Shown here: in pieces, positions 1 to 11,700 of the stretch | Numbering within the stretch: position 1 is the first letter of the stretch | Layout of the letters: every line of letters starts with the position of its first letter | Source of the DNA: Chytriomyces cf. hyalinus JEL632 | Taxonomy: Eukaryota; Chytridiomycota; Chytridiomycetes; Chytridiales; Chytriomycetaceae | Assembly (NCBI GenBank): GCA_025435555.1 | Contig: JAIWWG010000119.1 | Span: 20,798 to 84,797, forward strand | Reading direction: 5' to 3' | Length of the DNA: 64,000 bases | Program-made: the position numbers and the translations under genes | The notes under the pieces: generated by a model | Database searches by the model: none | Seen by the model: the letters and a program-made list of their open reading frames with translations, nothing else | Told to the model about the DNA's origin: nothing

Positions 1-985
1 CACACAGTCGGCTGGTTTGCTAAATCCATGGTCCTCCGCGACCAATGGATCTGCTGGATCTTGTCAATCCTGTTTGAATTTCTCGAATACTCGCTTCAGC
101 ACCAACTCCCCAACTTTGCCGAATGTTGGTGGGATCATTGGATTCTGGATGTGCTTGTTACGAATTGGTTGGGCATTTATATTGGAATGAAGACGTGCGA
201 GTTTTTTGCTTGCCGAGTTGAGTTTTGCAATGTTTTTGTCTGTTTGAGCTTTTTGTTTGTCGCTGATGCTTTTTTTTGGGTACTTTGCATGTTTTTTATA
301 GCAATATTCTTGGCGCAGCGTCAACCAGATTCCAACGTATCAAGGAAAGATTCAGCGTGGTTTCGCGCAATTCACTCCGCATTCCTGGACGCGTTTCAAC
401 TGGGGACCTTCCACATCATTTAAAAGCTTCCTTGGCGTGATTGGATTGATTGCATTTGTGAGTTGTTCCCAACAGTCCCTTTGTTTAATCCCTTTCTCAT
501 CCGAAACTCCATCTTTCTTGTTTAGGAACTGCAAATCGAATTGAACGCGTTTTACCTCAAAGCGCTCTTGTGGCTTCCTCCACCGCATTTCATCAACGTG
601 TTGAGACTTGTGACCATGTTCTTGTTTTGCATGCCTGCCACCCGGGAAGTGTATCAGTACCTGAGTGATCCGTGAGTGCGTTTCAGCTGCGTCAGATTTT
701 CTCTGACTCACAATGCTTCACACACAAAGACGCTGCAAACGCCTTGGATACCATGCATGGATGCTCGTGGCAAACGTCATGACCGAATCCTTGATTTGCA
801 TCAAATTTAGCGCTGGCAAATTTTCAGAGCCGTTCCCACCAAATGTGATTTTGTTTTGGGTGTTGGTTGTGATTGCATTGGTTGTGTATGCGGCGGCGCA
901 GTTTGGGTTGCGGCCAATGTTGGAGGCGAAGGCGGCGGAGGCGGACGCTGCTGTTGCGAGGGAAGAGGATGTGAAGAATGAGTGA
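1..985 (+). CDS. Phosphatidylserine synthase, base-exchange type, 5' partial
   Basis: This is the C-terminal part of an ER multipass enzyme that swaps serine for the head group of an existing phospholipid. The reading frame is open from base 1, so the N-terminus lies outside the window. Exons are 1-216, 329-457, 526-671 and 730-985; the spliced frame is consistent throughout. Visible hallmarks are a [15 protein letters not shown] block, [12 protein letters not shown], the QFTPHSW motif, and a [10 protein letters not shown] segment before the last hydrophobic stretches, in the same order as animal PTDSS1/2. The C-terminus is Ala/Glu-rich and short. Fungi usually make phosphatidylserine with the unrelated CDP-DAG enzyme Cho1, so this type is notable here. 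Identification is confident; substrate preference (choline or ethanolamine head group) cannot be read. Confidence 0.88.
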
Positions 986-1158
986 CCGTTTTCAACATGA
1001 CCCCAAGTTTTGGTGCGAAAGCTGCGGGGGCAGGATTTCTTAGCGTGCAGCTGAAAAATGAAGTACGACAATGATGTTGAATTTTTATTGTTGTGAGGTG
1101 TGAAGAGAGACCCCGCGCCCATATTTTCGGGTGTAAAAACAAAAAGTGAATGGGAATA

Positions 1159-2683
1159 TTAACGTTTGCTGTTACCAAAAGATTTCTGGCGACGAGCTTT
1201 TCCCGGTCTCTGGCCAGATTTCTTGCTCACACCGCTTCCCTTCTTTTGACCCATGCTGGACCCACTCTTCATCTTTTTGACACTGAATCCACTGATATCA
1301 TCCGTACTATCCCGCGTGTTTTGTTTTGCCAACCTTTTCTTGCCACCAAACCCAAACTTGGCATCTTTCGCTTTACGCTTATGATTCACGGCTGCCGCAG
1401 AACTCTTGCCTCCATTTTTCCCCATCTTGACACCAGCAGCTTCTGATCCACCCTTTCCAGAACTCGTTTCGCCGTATTCTTTTTCAACGGAGATGCCAAA
1501 TTCATCGTCATCTTGGCCGTCCTTGTTTTTGCTGGAGCCAGCTTTTTTGCGTAGGAGTTTGACTTTGTCGAGTTCTTCGCGTTTGGATTTTTCACGTTCT
1601 TGGAGTTTTTCATGTTGTACTTTTTTTCCAAACTGTGTGAAAAAGATGGGTTGTGAGTCCAAAAGGAGGAAAGAGAGAGAGTGAGCTTCGAAAAAAAAGA
1701 GCAACTCAAAACCTTCTTGGCATCACGCAACTTCCTAGCCTTCTCAGCAGCAGCAATACTATTCGCCTCATCAACAAGTTTCTGACGCACGCGCATCATG
1801 TGCTCATCACTCTTGACCATCTCTGCATAATAATCATCCGGTCTATGAACAGGAACATTGGCGCGACGCAGTTCCTTGTATCCGAGAATGGCTGCTTCAA
1901 GTGCTTGTTTGTAAAAAGCCATTTCGCGCTTTAAATCATTGTCCACGTCGATGGGGGCGAGCTCCAAAGGTTCGGTTGATGTGATTCGTTGAAATTCGAT
2001 CCATGGGAGGACGGCGCCTGGGGCAGAGTCGAGACGGATTTGGTCGAGTTTTGCGAGGAGGGCGGGCTGTGTTGTGGGTTATATAAAAGAGGTGCGTCAG
2101 TGTGGGTGGTATGGTTTCCAACACCAAAAGAAAGTCACTCGCATGGACAGGTTACCTTGTCGTTTCGAAACACTTTGGCGGTTGGCTCATCGTCACTCTC
2201 ATCCATGTCGTCTTCACTGTCATCGCCATCGCTTTCGCTTCCCCCCTCGTTGTCTTCGATGCCAACCAGGCGCGCCATTTCCCTCAGAGCTTTCTTTGCC
2301 TTTCTCTGTTCCCGCTGAATTTCTTCGTACGCTTTCAGCTCTGCGAGATCCTCCTCATCCATGTCCAAGTCCACATCCATCCCATCAGTCTCAGCACCAG
2401 CCTCCGCAGCATCCGCCTCCTCCACTACAGCCTCAACAACTCCACTCTTCTTCTTTGTCTTGTTTTTCTTCTTGGAAACCTTGTCCACGCCACTGCGGCT
2501 GAGCATAGAGTCCACGTCGACCGCCTCCTGACTGTTGATGAAGGCCTCAATGTCGAGGTCCAAGTCTTCGGAAGTCTTCTTTGTGGATGGCGGTGCTGCT
2601 GTGCGTGCGTTTGCCTTTGCGACGGCTGCTTTCGACTTGCGCACGCCGTTGCTGACGACTGTGGATGCCTTTCCCTTGAACAT
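1159..2683 (-). CDS. EBP2: rRNA-processing protein EBP2
   Basis: This is a nucleolar factor for 60S subunit assembly and 27S pre-rRNA processing. Three exons (2156-2683, 1713-2066, 1159-1632) with GT...AG introns give 451 residues. The N-terminal third is acidic and Lys-rich. The central conserved block contains DDYYAEMVKSDEHM, typical of the family. The C-terminus is highly basic, with the signature KFGFGGKKR and a final RPGKARR segment acting as a nucleolar localisation and RNA-binding tail. The ATG at 2683 starts a lysine-rich run and is the only good start. The downstream neighbour on the same strand is a mitochondrial carrier, with no functional link. Length is near the family norm. Confidence 0.9.
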
Positions 2684-2836
2684 TTTTATTTTGAGAAAAA
2701 AAGAAAGAAAGGGTAAATAATATATTTTACAGTTGGATTATTGTTGGAATTATTTGGTGCATTTTCTGTTTATTCAAACGAGTTGGCTGATATGGAAAAT
2801 GAGAGAGAGTCCGGCGGGGAAGGTGGGTGGGAGTTT

Positions 2837-4033
2837 TCAGTTCTTTGGGAACAAGTTCTCCTCAAACACCTTCCACAACACCGAGAACATGATCCCCTGA
2901 AGTCCATTCGTAAAGATACGCGTCCGCAATCCACGTCCAAACAGTCCAACAACTCCATCCTTTGCAACAACCTCCTGCACAGCTTGTCGGTACGAAATCG
3001 GCACTTCATGCGTCTGTCGGTACGTCTTGATTACGCGCAACGAGTTGCTGATACAGTCACTGACGATACTCGCGCTGAAACCAATCACGGCGTTACGCGC
3101 GAGTTTTTTACCGGTTGTGGTTTGTTTGGGAATGTATTCTTGGAGCATGTTGTAGGTTGCGAACCAAGGGTAGTGGCCTACGAATGTGGCAGCGGCGGAG
3201 GCTCCCGCACCGTACCAGAGTGTTCCGACTCCGTGGGCCTTGACGCGTGAACGGAGCATTGCTGTTCCTTCGGTACCCTCTTTAAGATTTCGAATATGGG
3301 AAATTTTTGTAATTTAGAATCGAAGCAGGAGGGCCAATATAACGAATGCGGGAGCAACTCAACTTGTCTGCATGGTTGTCTTGAGCGTGTCCACGGGCGT
3401 AAGAACCATTCGAAAGCACGCAGCAAACGCCGACGCAAACAGCGTCTTGACTCCCATTGGCAGATCCCGCGTCAACGTCGATGACTCGAGCAGCGCCAGG
3501 GCTCCCGCATTCGAGGCAGTGTCTCCGAACCGAGACAAGGGTCCCTGAATCAGCGCCGGTCCAAGTCCGCGATAGTACCGAACTTTCAAATTTGTTGATC
3601 AGTATATTTTTGGATTTGGGTGATCACGTCAAAGATGATTGACTCACCCATTCCGCCCTCCTTGTAAAGTGTCCCGGTTGCAGTTTTGAAGTCGGATCCG
3701 TACTTGTACTGGTAGTTCATGATGGTCCGCATTGGCATCAGCGTAAACACTTGCACAACCATTGCTGCTGCCCCGGAGACTCCTCCGCCAAGCGCACGTT
3801 TGAGGGCCTAAATCCACACAGCAATATAACATGAATTAGCAACTCAGATCTTTGCAATTGGTGGTCATTAACACGTCCGGATACCTTGTCAAGGTCAAAT
3901 CTGTTGCCGTGGTAGGAGAGAGTCGGAAGGTAAGCAACGCATCACAGATTTCCACGCATTCCAGTCAGCAAAAACTCAACTCGTTCGCCTTCTTCACGGC
4001 CACTGGAGCAGAAGTAGTTGCGGTAGTTGCCAT
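2837..4033 (-). CDS. Mitochondrial carrier family (SLC25-type) transporter
   Basis: The spliced model has five exons (3981-4033, 3885-3900, 3648-3807, 3364-3582, 2837-3279) giving 296 residues, the usual carrier size. The second exon is only 16 bases. Its acceptor and branch-like TGCTGAC restore a frame that otherwise hits a stop. Visible parts are a first repeat with GGGVSGAAAMVVQ, an LSRFGDTASNAG segment, PVDTLKTTMQ as a P-x-D/E-x-x-K/R signature, and a third repeat with SNSLRVIKTYRQT followed by GLFGRGLRTRI. The third-repeat signature is altered at the usual proline. This resembles an uncharacterised carrier subfamily of plants, protists and early fungi; I cannot name the substrate. An upstream exon ending at a donor near 4365 could instead be joined to an acceptor just before the ATG, which would lengthen the N-terminus. 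Confidence 0.8.
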
Positions 4034-4184
4034 ATCTGAAATGTTTTTGAGCAAGTTGAAACGCACACAAATTTTGTTTGTTCTCCGGAAACCGCCGCCG
4101 ATCTTTCCCGAGTGGCAACCGACCAATTGGATTGTTTCACACTTGTTTTCCCCACACACATGGCACTGCCCACAATCCCATCCC

Positions 4185-4210
4185 CACACACACACACACA
4201 CACACACACA
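4185..4210. repeat. (CA)n microsatellite
   Basis: This is a perfect run of about 13 CA units just upstream of the mitochondrial carrier start on the minus strand. Both strands read through it as repetitive His/Thr or Cys/Val ORFs, which are not genes. The stretch from about 4040 to 4350 holds nothing else I can recognise. Confidence 0.95.
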
Positions 4211-4352
4211 TACCCTCCATTTTACACATATGCATTCGCTTCATTATTGTGCCATCCCATCGCGTTCACGCCCACACGAATGACATGCCACACTTTCATG
4301 CCCCAATTTAAAAAACAATTAATAAAGAGGATGACAATATCAGGAATATGTA

Positions 4353-4740
4353 ATCAACACTCACGTTGAACAGTCGCCTCGCTCGTGTCCTCCGCAGTCA
4401 CATTAGCTGCACTCGTGATCAACCCTCCATGCGCTGCATCTTGGTTCCAACGTTGACGAAAACACTGGCGTGACTCGGTGGTGTTCGTGCATAAAGAACG
4501 GGTATCGTTTCTGATTCAAAGGGAAAAGTCAGAATAAATATGAATGCAAACAAGAAACCACGGAAATACATACAGTTGATTGTACAGTGTGACGGTTCCG
4601 TCAGTCCTCGCAGCCATCAAGATCCCTCTGCTATGCGGCGACCACTCAATCTTCTCAACCGCCACAGGATCTGACTGATCCGCTGACGCTGGAGGAGCGT
4701 CGACATGAAAAGTACACACGGGAAGCGGTGGGTTCTTTTT
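4353..4740 (-). pseudogene. WD-repeat-like gene fragment
   Basis: Two exons joined by a GT...AG intron read as one frame. The first includes EKIEWSPHSRG and ARTDGTVTLYNQ, which look like one blade of a WD40 propeller. The second reads LNDTRSLCTNTTESRQ and then an Ala/Thr-rich end, stopping at the TGA near 4353. No convincing 5' end was found. The frame upstream hits a stop at about 4750, and the open stretch at 4801-4989 (starting MDPSRNSS) cannot be joined with standard splice sites. It may be a degraded gene, a gene with unusual splicing, or 5' coding exons of the carrier below. No function is assigned. Confidence 0.35.
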
Positions 4741-5044
4741 AGACGTCCATCAACAAGCTGTGGAAAGGGAAGTCAAGACAAGATAAAAATTATTACCTTC
4801 TCAACTGTACGTCTGTCTTTCAGCGGAATACCATTTCACGGGTTCGTTAACAGCGGGTTCGAACCGAGGATTGCTGATGCGTGGCGACAGTGTCGTGATT
4901 GGAGGGGTTGACCGAGAGCTGCTCTGCGCATGTTTCAGCCGCCATGGACGTCTTGCCCTGATAGTGGATGAATTGCGACTGGGATCCATTCCAAGCAGAC
5001 GCGGTGGCGTGTGTTTTTGCTTCTGATTTCTCTGCGTTTATTTC

Positions 5045-7068
5045 TTATTTCAACTTGGGAAACAAGGGCTGCAACTTTGACAACCGCACAGCTTCGATAC
5101 GTTGTTTACCTCCGCTCAACACTGCACAATCCCAACACGTGTGTTCTCTGTCTACGCCCATCCAGGAAAGAAGCGTTTCCATCTTTGACGGCATCACGGG
5201 TTGAAGAAGGATCCCAGCAACGCGCATTGTTTCGAAGCACAGATATAGCGCTGTTTGAAGTTTTTCGAGCGCTTCGTCTGCTTCGGCGCCGCCGGAAGAA
5301 ATCTGATCGGCCAACACCCATGGTTTCTGGTCACCCCAGTACCCGTTTGCCTCGTTTACGAGAGTAATGATGGACTCTAGTCCATTCGAAAATTGCGCGT
5401 TTTCAAACGTGGAGGTAACTCGGTCTACGGCGCGACAATTGTTTTTTTTTCAGTTCAAGTCAAGGGGAAAGATGAAAAACTCACCTCGAATCTGATTCAG
5501 AAGCAACAAAAGCTTCTCTTCAGACTGTCCATACCCGCTTTTACCAGGCCCTAGAGGAATGCACTGGCCTGCATTCACCTTCTCGCCGCTACACCGCAAC
5601 GCCAGATTTCCCAACTGATTCGACAACTCGCGATACCGCTTCATCACCATATCTTTGCTAAAATCAGCGTCATACTCAATCCCTCCATCCCGCATCAAGA
5701 AATACCGGACAGGATCAACTCCTCCAAACGTTTCAATCAATGCATGTGGATCCGTCACGTTTCCCAATGATTTGCTCATTTTTGTTTTTCCTTGTAACCA
5801 ATGCGCGTGTGAAATGATATGTTTGGGCAGAGGTAGGTCTGCAGCCATGAGAAACGCGGGCCAGTAGATTGCATGGAATTTGACAATGTCTTTTCCTACA
5901 ACATGCCATTGCGCTGGCCATGCGCTTTTTGCTTGAGTAGCGTTGTCGGGCCAAGGATAACCAGCGACTGTGAGGTAGTTTGTGAGCGCGTCCAGCCATA
6001 CGTAGATTACGTGCGATGGATCATCGGGGACGGGGATTCCCCATTGCAGCCGAGAACTAGGTCGTGAAACTGAAATGTCACCGAGGCTCTCTTCACCACT
6101 TGCTTTTAACGTGTTTAATACGTTGAGGTATTGCGCTTTTGGAAGAATCGCTGTGGTTTGTTTTTTTGTCAATTCTTTGAGCCAAGTCATTGCTCACAAC
6201 AAGAAGGTGGTTACCATCTGGATTTGCTTCAAGCCATTCCACCAATCGATTTTTCAAATCACCGAGCCGAAACTTGTAATTTTCTTCGACAGTCCATTCG
6301 ACAGGTTTCCCAGACTCCTTGGACATCATAATTTCGACCCCCGTTTTCGCATCTTTGACGCCCTCCACTTGCGTTGCCGGATAGAATGTTTCATCGGAAA
6401 TCGAGTACCATCCCTCGTGCGTTCCCTTGTAAATGTATCCGTTTCGAACCAGTTTCCTCTGTTTTATAACAAAGGAATGAGCAGTGGTGGTTGAAGTTAT
6501 CGCCTGAAGTTTACCCATATCGCTTCAACGGCCGTGTAATGATCAGCGTCTGTCGTGCGAATGAAGCGAGTGTACGACACGTTGGCTGAATCAAACAGAG
6601 TCTTTGATATGAACGAGGTATTTGAACAACAACGCAACCAGAACATGCAAGTTTCGGTCTTACTTTAAACTTGTGAGAGATGGCATCGCAGAATTCTTTC
6701 GGATCCTTTTTCGCTTTTCGAGCTGCTTCTTGGATCTATCAATCGTTTCAAGTCAAGGTGAGAATGCAGTTCCCGCGGGTTTAGAAGAAGGCGCCTTACC
6801 TTCAGGCCGTGTTCGTCCGTACCCGTGCTGTACAATGCTTCATGGCCTTTCAGAGCGTACCACCGCTTCAATGTGTCGGCGAGGACTGCCGAGTACAAGT
6901 GTCCTATGTGAGGGACTGTGAGGGATGGAGTTTAGCGACGGTTTCTTTGCGCGCAGGGGAGCACTGACCCGCATTCACATAGAATATCGGTGATGTGATC
7001 AGAACGGGCTTCGAGTTTGAATGTAGATGCCGGTGTTGGAGGAAGCGAGGCGTTAAACGGCCCAGCAT
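5045..7068 (-). CDS. MSM1: Methionyl-tRNA synthetase, probably mitochondrial
   Basis: This enzyme charges tRNA-Met in the organelle. Seven exons (6969-7068, 6800-6915, 6664-6735, 6515-6601, 6215-6458, 5485-6150, 5045-5424) give 554 residues, the size of mitochondrial MetRS and shorter than the cytosolic form. The start at 7068 gives an Arg/His-rich leader ([16 protein letters not shown]) that looks like a mitochondrial presequence. It is followed by [11 protein letters not shown], the HIGH-type [33 protein letters not shown], and [10 protein letters not shown] as the KMSKS loop. The 64-base intron at 6151-6214 rejoins NPD with AILPKAQY exactly as in homologues. No C-terminal tRNA-binding domain is present. 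The name follows yeast usage. Confidence 0.93.
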
Positions 7069-7282
7069 TTATTTGCGGATTTTATGCTCCAAGTTTGACA
7101 AGCACGCATAACACTAAAGATCCCATTGTTGAGGAAACGCGTTTGTTTTGATTTTTCAGGGCATTCGAATGGGGGAAAAGGCTTCGCTGGTCAAATTGGC
7201 TGAATCTTGGCCCTGGAAGTTCTAGAAGCCAAATTCCAACACTCATCATCAACTCAAACCAACGACCAACGAACGCCAGGCA

Positions 7283-8688
7283 ATGGACTCGGTTCGAAGC
7301 ACTTTTGCTCAATACGATAGAAATGGAGACGGATCCATCTCCATCGATGAATTCAAGAACCTGTGCTACGAAATGGGGTATCATCTGAAGCCAGAGGAGT
7401 TGATGATGGATCTGAGGATATTGGATCTTGACGGGAGCGGGGCCATCACGTAACACTTTTCATTTCGTTGTCCTGGGATTCTCTCCCCTGACGCATTCTT
7501 CCCTCTCTTTCGTCAGATACGATGAATGTACGTTTTTGTTTTTCAAAAAAACACACTGGGTAGGGTTTCAAAGACGCTGACTTGCTTCACAGTCATTGCG
7601 TGGTGGAAGCGGGAAGATCGATTCAGAATGCTTCAGATTGATGCACGGACAATGACGCGTTTGAAAGTTTACGTTGACACTTTTAAAAAGTGCGCCGCCA
7701 TTGGTTCTTATCTTCAATTGGAAACACGTATCTCTAACTTGCCGTTGGACAGGTACGATAGAGATTCGAGTGGGGGAATCGATATTCGAGAATTCAAGAA
7801 TCTGTACATGGACCTTATCAAGCGCAAGGTGCGTTTTGCTTGATTGCTGATCTCAGCACTTCAAAATAACATGCTGTCAAATCTTCTTCGTCTCAGATTA
7901 TCGTCAAAAAGTCGTTAGTAGCTGCAATGCAAGTCAGTCTAACCAACCTTGTCAGTGATGTCCTCCTTACCCAATTCCCACGACCACATGCGCACAACAG
8001 GAACTTGACGGGAACCGCGACGGATGCATCTCATTCAATGAATACGTTGTCTGGTCGCTTAATCATTGTGAGCTGGAAACCCAATCGGCAAAGAATCCTC
8101 CGCGACCCATCGAAGCAGCGCAATCTTCCCAACGCCGTCTCAGTGCTACTCCTTCGCGACCAACCTCGGCAAATTCTGCAACTGGATCTGTTGGAGTTTT
8201 TCGATCCCCCTCGCTGAAGGTATTCTGAAGATTCACATTTTTTTTTTTCGAAACTCATGTCGGCCGCACAGAAAACAGAAACCGCGGCGGCCCCTAAAAG
8301 TGTTTCGCTGTCAAGATCAGATTCTAGAAGCAGCGTAATGAAACATGGATCCCAATCGCTCTCTCGCTCCGATTCCAAAAGCAGGATTTCTCACTCCGAA
8401 GCTCCCGCACAGAAACACGGGTCGTTATCTCGTTCAAATTCAAAACATGGATTTGATAAAAGAGGGGAAGATCATTCACCGAGCGCTTTACGAAAAAACG
8501 AGCCTTTGAGTTACATGGCTGCATCCCTGAAACAGTCGAACGCGTTGTCGGTCGCCATGAGCAATGCCACTCTTCAACAGTCATCACCACGGCAGTCTGC
8601 TGCAGCCATTTCAAGCAGCAAGCCGCAACCGAGTAGGCCATCCAACGTCTCTCGACCCACTTCAAGGTCAGAGTTGCCAATAAAATGA
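7283..8688 (+). CDS. EF-hand calcium-binding protein with Ser-rich tail
   Basis: Seven exons (7283-7449, 7517-7527, 7593-7689, 7753-7828, 7897-7932, 8001-8219, 8272-8688) give 340 residues. The second exon is only 11 bases, and it completes the EF-hand segment GAITYDEFIAWW. Four EF-hand loops can be seen: DRNGDGSISIDEF, DLDGSGAITYDEF, DRDSSGGIDIREF and DGNRDGCISFNEY; the ligand positions of each look intact. After residue about 190 the protein becomes Ser/Arg/Lys-rich with repeated SLSRSDS units and is probably disordered and phosphorylated. The N-terminal half resembles calmodulin or calcineurin B. The tail has no match I know, so the role is unknown beyond calcium sensing. The gene is convergent with SZT2, whose stop lies 76 bases away. 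Confidence 0.82.
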
Positions 8689-8764
8689 AAATAAGTTAGA
8701 CTGCGGTATTCCTTTCCTTGGATGTATTTACAATTTGGGTTTTTATTTTTCCAAGACTTCAACA

Positions 8765-11700
8765 TCATACGCGTTGTGCGTTCCACAGCCAACAGGAAAT
8801 TGCATTCACAATCTCGTTACACTGCACATACTCCCCGTCATGCGTGACGCCCTCACGACTCACAAGCATCACATCTACTTGATACTCTCCCGGTCGCGCC
8901 AACTCAACACCCACAGTTTCCTCCAGAACCCGAAGCCTCTCTTTAATCGACAACTTTCCTTCATCATCCGAAAACAGTCCAGGCGTGGAAACACCTGAAG
9001 AATCGCCCAGGTGATTCAGATTGCCTGCATCCGTGCCGCGATCGTCCATCGAGTACATTGGAAACCCCGTCGGACTAACTTTCCAGTACATGATGTGGAT
9101 CATGTAATCCGAATCGCGAGGATTGAATAAAATCAAATGCTGTCTTCCTACTGAAGGTTCCTCGAAAATGCGGCGCGCGGTCATGTAGTATGTTGTTTCT
9201 AGAAACTTGATGATATCCAGCCATGGCAAGGTTGCATCTCCAAATATGTTCACGAGCGACGGATCAATGAGGAGCAATGTTCGCGAGTTTCGAGCAATTT
9301 TTTCGAGCAACATTTTTGACCATTCATATGCAGTTTCGTTGGCGTCTGCAAAGTCGCCGGGAAGTGGGATTGGATGCTTGTTGACATGCAACTGTCGCCA
9401 AAGGCTGTCTCTGTCATAGTATCTTGTCGCCTGGACGCAAAGAGTTACAAATTACCATAAAATGAAAGGGACGAGAATTGTTACCTGCTCCATCAACGTC
9501 AGGATTTTCTTTTCTGCAAACTTTGCCACGTCTCCAAAGTAACAGCCGCCCGCCAAATACTCCTTCAACTTTTCTTGGTGCGTCTGTTTCACAAACGATT
9601 GATTCTTCACCTCCAACCCTTGAAGTGGGAACGCATTCTCTTGATCCACAATCAAGAGAAAGTATCTCAACTGTAGCGTCGTCTCAGCTGACCCTGAAGC
9701 ACCTTCAGCTGATTGCTCGCGAGACACGTACACAACAACCGTGTATGAAAGACCGGTGCTTTTGAATTGTGATTTGCTCGCAGATTTCGCAAAGTCTTGA
9801 AACTCGGATGTCAAGTAACATGCGGTTGGATGGCCGTTGTGGGCAATCGATTTGAAGCCGTACTGATGCGGGTTTTTTAAGATGTATTGGAACAGTGAGA
9901 TGGACGGAGCCGGGTCGTCGCTGATGCATTCTCCACCGAGAATGCGGGACCGTGCGTACACGAAGCGGTCCGAGTTGTATTTCTCAAACACTTTCATCAC
10001 GTCCAAGATGTCAATGATGCAGTTCTGTTGGTTGTCTAAAATGTGCTGAAAGTATCTGATGTGAAAGTCGTACGAGACTACATTTGTTGTAAACGTGTTA
10101 GAGGTAAGCAAATCCCCTGAGCCAAATAATCTACTAACATGAATGCACATGGAGCGCCTCCTTGTTGATAGCACAGTCATGCTTAAACGACGCGTCCGCA
10201 TCGCTCTCCGCAACATACCGCATCCCTTCATGGAAAGGATCCATGTGGTTCGAAGGCAACTTCAACATGAACAGATTCACAGCAATGCACACCCCTTCAA
10301 CACCAATTTGCACAAACAGAATTCCAGATGTGATCCGTTTCATCAAATAAACTGCATCAATTTCAACCGTGGCTGAATTTGAAATATAAAAAGTCGGGGG
10401 TTTCTCCCAATCCCCCGTTTGTGAAGATGGGGTTTTGAATGGCTCGAAACCAAGCGACGCCAGATAGTTGGAATACTCTCCAGAGAATTTGACCAGCGTT
10501 TCTTTAAACCATTGTTGGATTGGTGTGGAAGAAGCGTTGGAAAAGTCTTCGTTGTGAGGTGGATTGACGTCATCCTTGAACATGGACGTTCTGAGGTCCG
10601 AGAAAAAGATGGGGTAGTGCACGAAAAATAGGCGGATGGAGCGTAAAAGCGCAGCAAGATCCGCGGTAGACAGTTTTCCACCATCGCCAGATCCATTTGC
10701 TTGTACCAGGGACGAGCGAGGCGTGTCGATTCCTTCAACCCATTGTTCAGCTGGAGAGTGGTTTCTGCCATCAAGACTCAAACTGCGAACATATGAATCA
10801 AGAAACGCAACGGCGCTTCTTTGCAGTGAGTTCTCATTGATGTTATAAAGCCGCTTCAGTTTATCCACATGTGAAGTTTCGCTCATTCCATTCGCAACGA
10901 AATGGCTCATTGCAGTATGACCTAAGCCCCCGATCCCAGTGTAAGAACTTGAATGCTCGATGCCCGCAGAGACACCCAAGTTGTCCACTTTTTCGCGAGG
11001 TGTAATTCCAAATGAATCTCCTCTGCGACCGCTTTCCAAGAATTGCATGCGAATGTTGTTCCAACTCAATATTTGGAGAAGGTGGTTGAAAATGGTTTCA
11101 TATGCAGCTTGATTCAAGTTGTAAGTTGCAGTTGAGATTTGAGATTGGTCAATCAGCATCATCAAGAACCCGCTTCGTGAGCATATTTCTTTTCCAGCGA
11201 GCATCAGATTCCTTGGATACACTTGCACGCCGTCTACAACGGACCTTCGCAAGTCGAACGGATTCTGGGACACCCCCGCCCTGCTGCTGATGGAGTTTTT
11301 ATGTGCAGCTCCAGTGAATGAAGATTCCATATCATGCATTGTGCTCGTTGGTGTTCGCGAGCCAGAAGATGTTGTGGATTTGGGTGTTATCTTCCCCTCT
11401 GCATCACATCCGTATAGGTCCGACAGTTCAGGAATACCAACCACCAAAAGAATTTGACGGTTTTGGAAGCTTTCCTCACTGCCGCTAACTTTTGCTGAAT
11501 AAAGAGTCAGCGATGGCTCACCACTAGGCCCATGAGCGCGTTCAACTAGCACTGGATTAAACGACGACGAAATTTCGGTCAGCAAATCCCGTGTGTCCGA
11601 TGCAATCTCGTCCGCAATACACCGAGGTAGACGGATAGGCGAGCAAAGTTCTTGGACAGCCGCGTTTTTCAGTTCCGCCGAGAGAGCCAAGTGTGTCATT

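Noticed and set aside
3965-4369. His/Thr- and Cys/Val-rich ORFs around the CA repeat
   Set aside because: They are products of the (CA)n microsatellite in several frames and both strands.
6151-6214. A 22- or 39-base intron or frameshift in the methionyl-tRNA synthetase
   Set aside because: A 64-base intron restores [11 protein letters not shown], as found in other MetRS proteins.
10117-10174. A 22-base intron or a programmed frameshift in SZT2
   Set aside because: An ordinary 58-base GT...AG intron (10117-10174) joins the exons in phase and makes the whole gene divisible by three.
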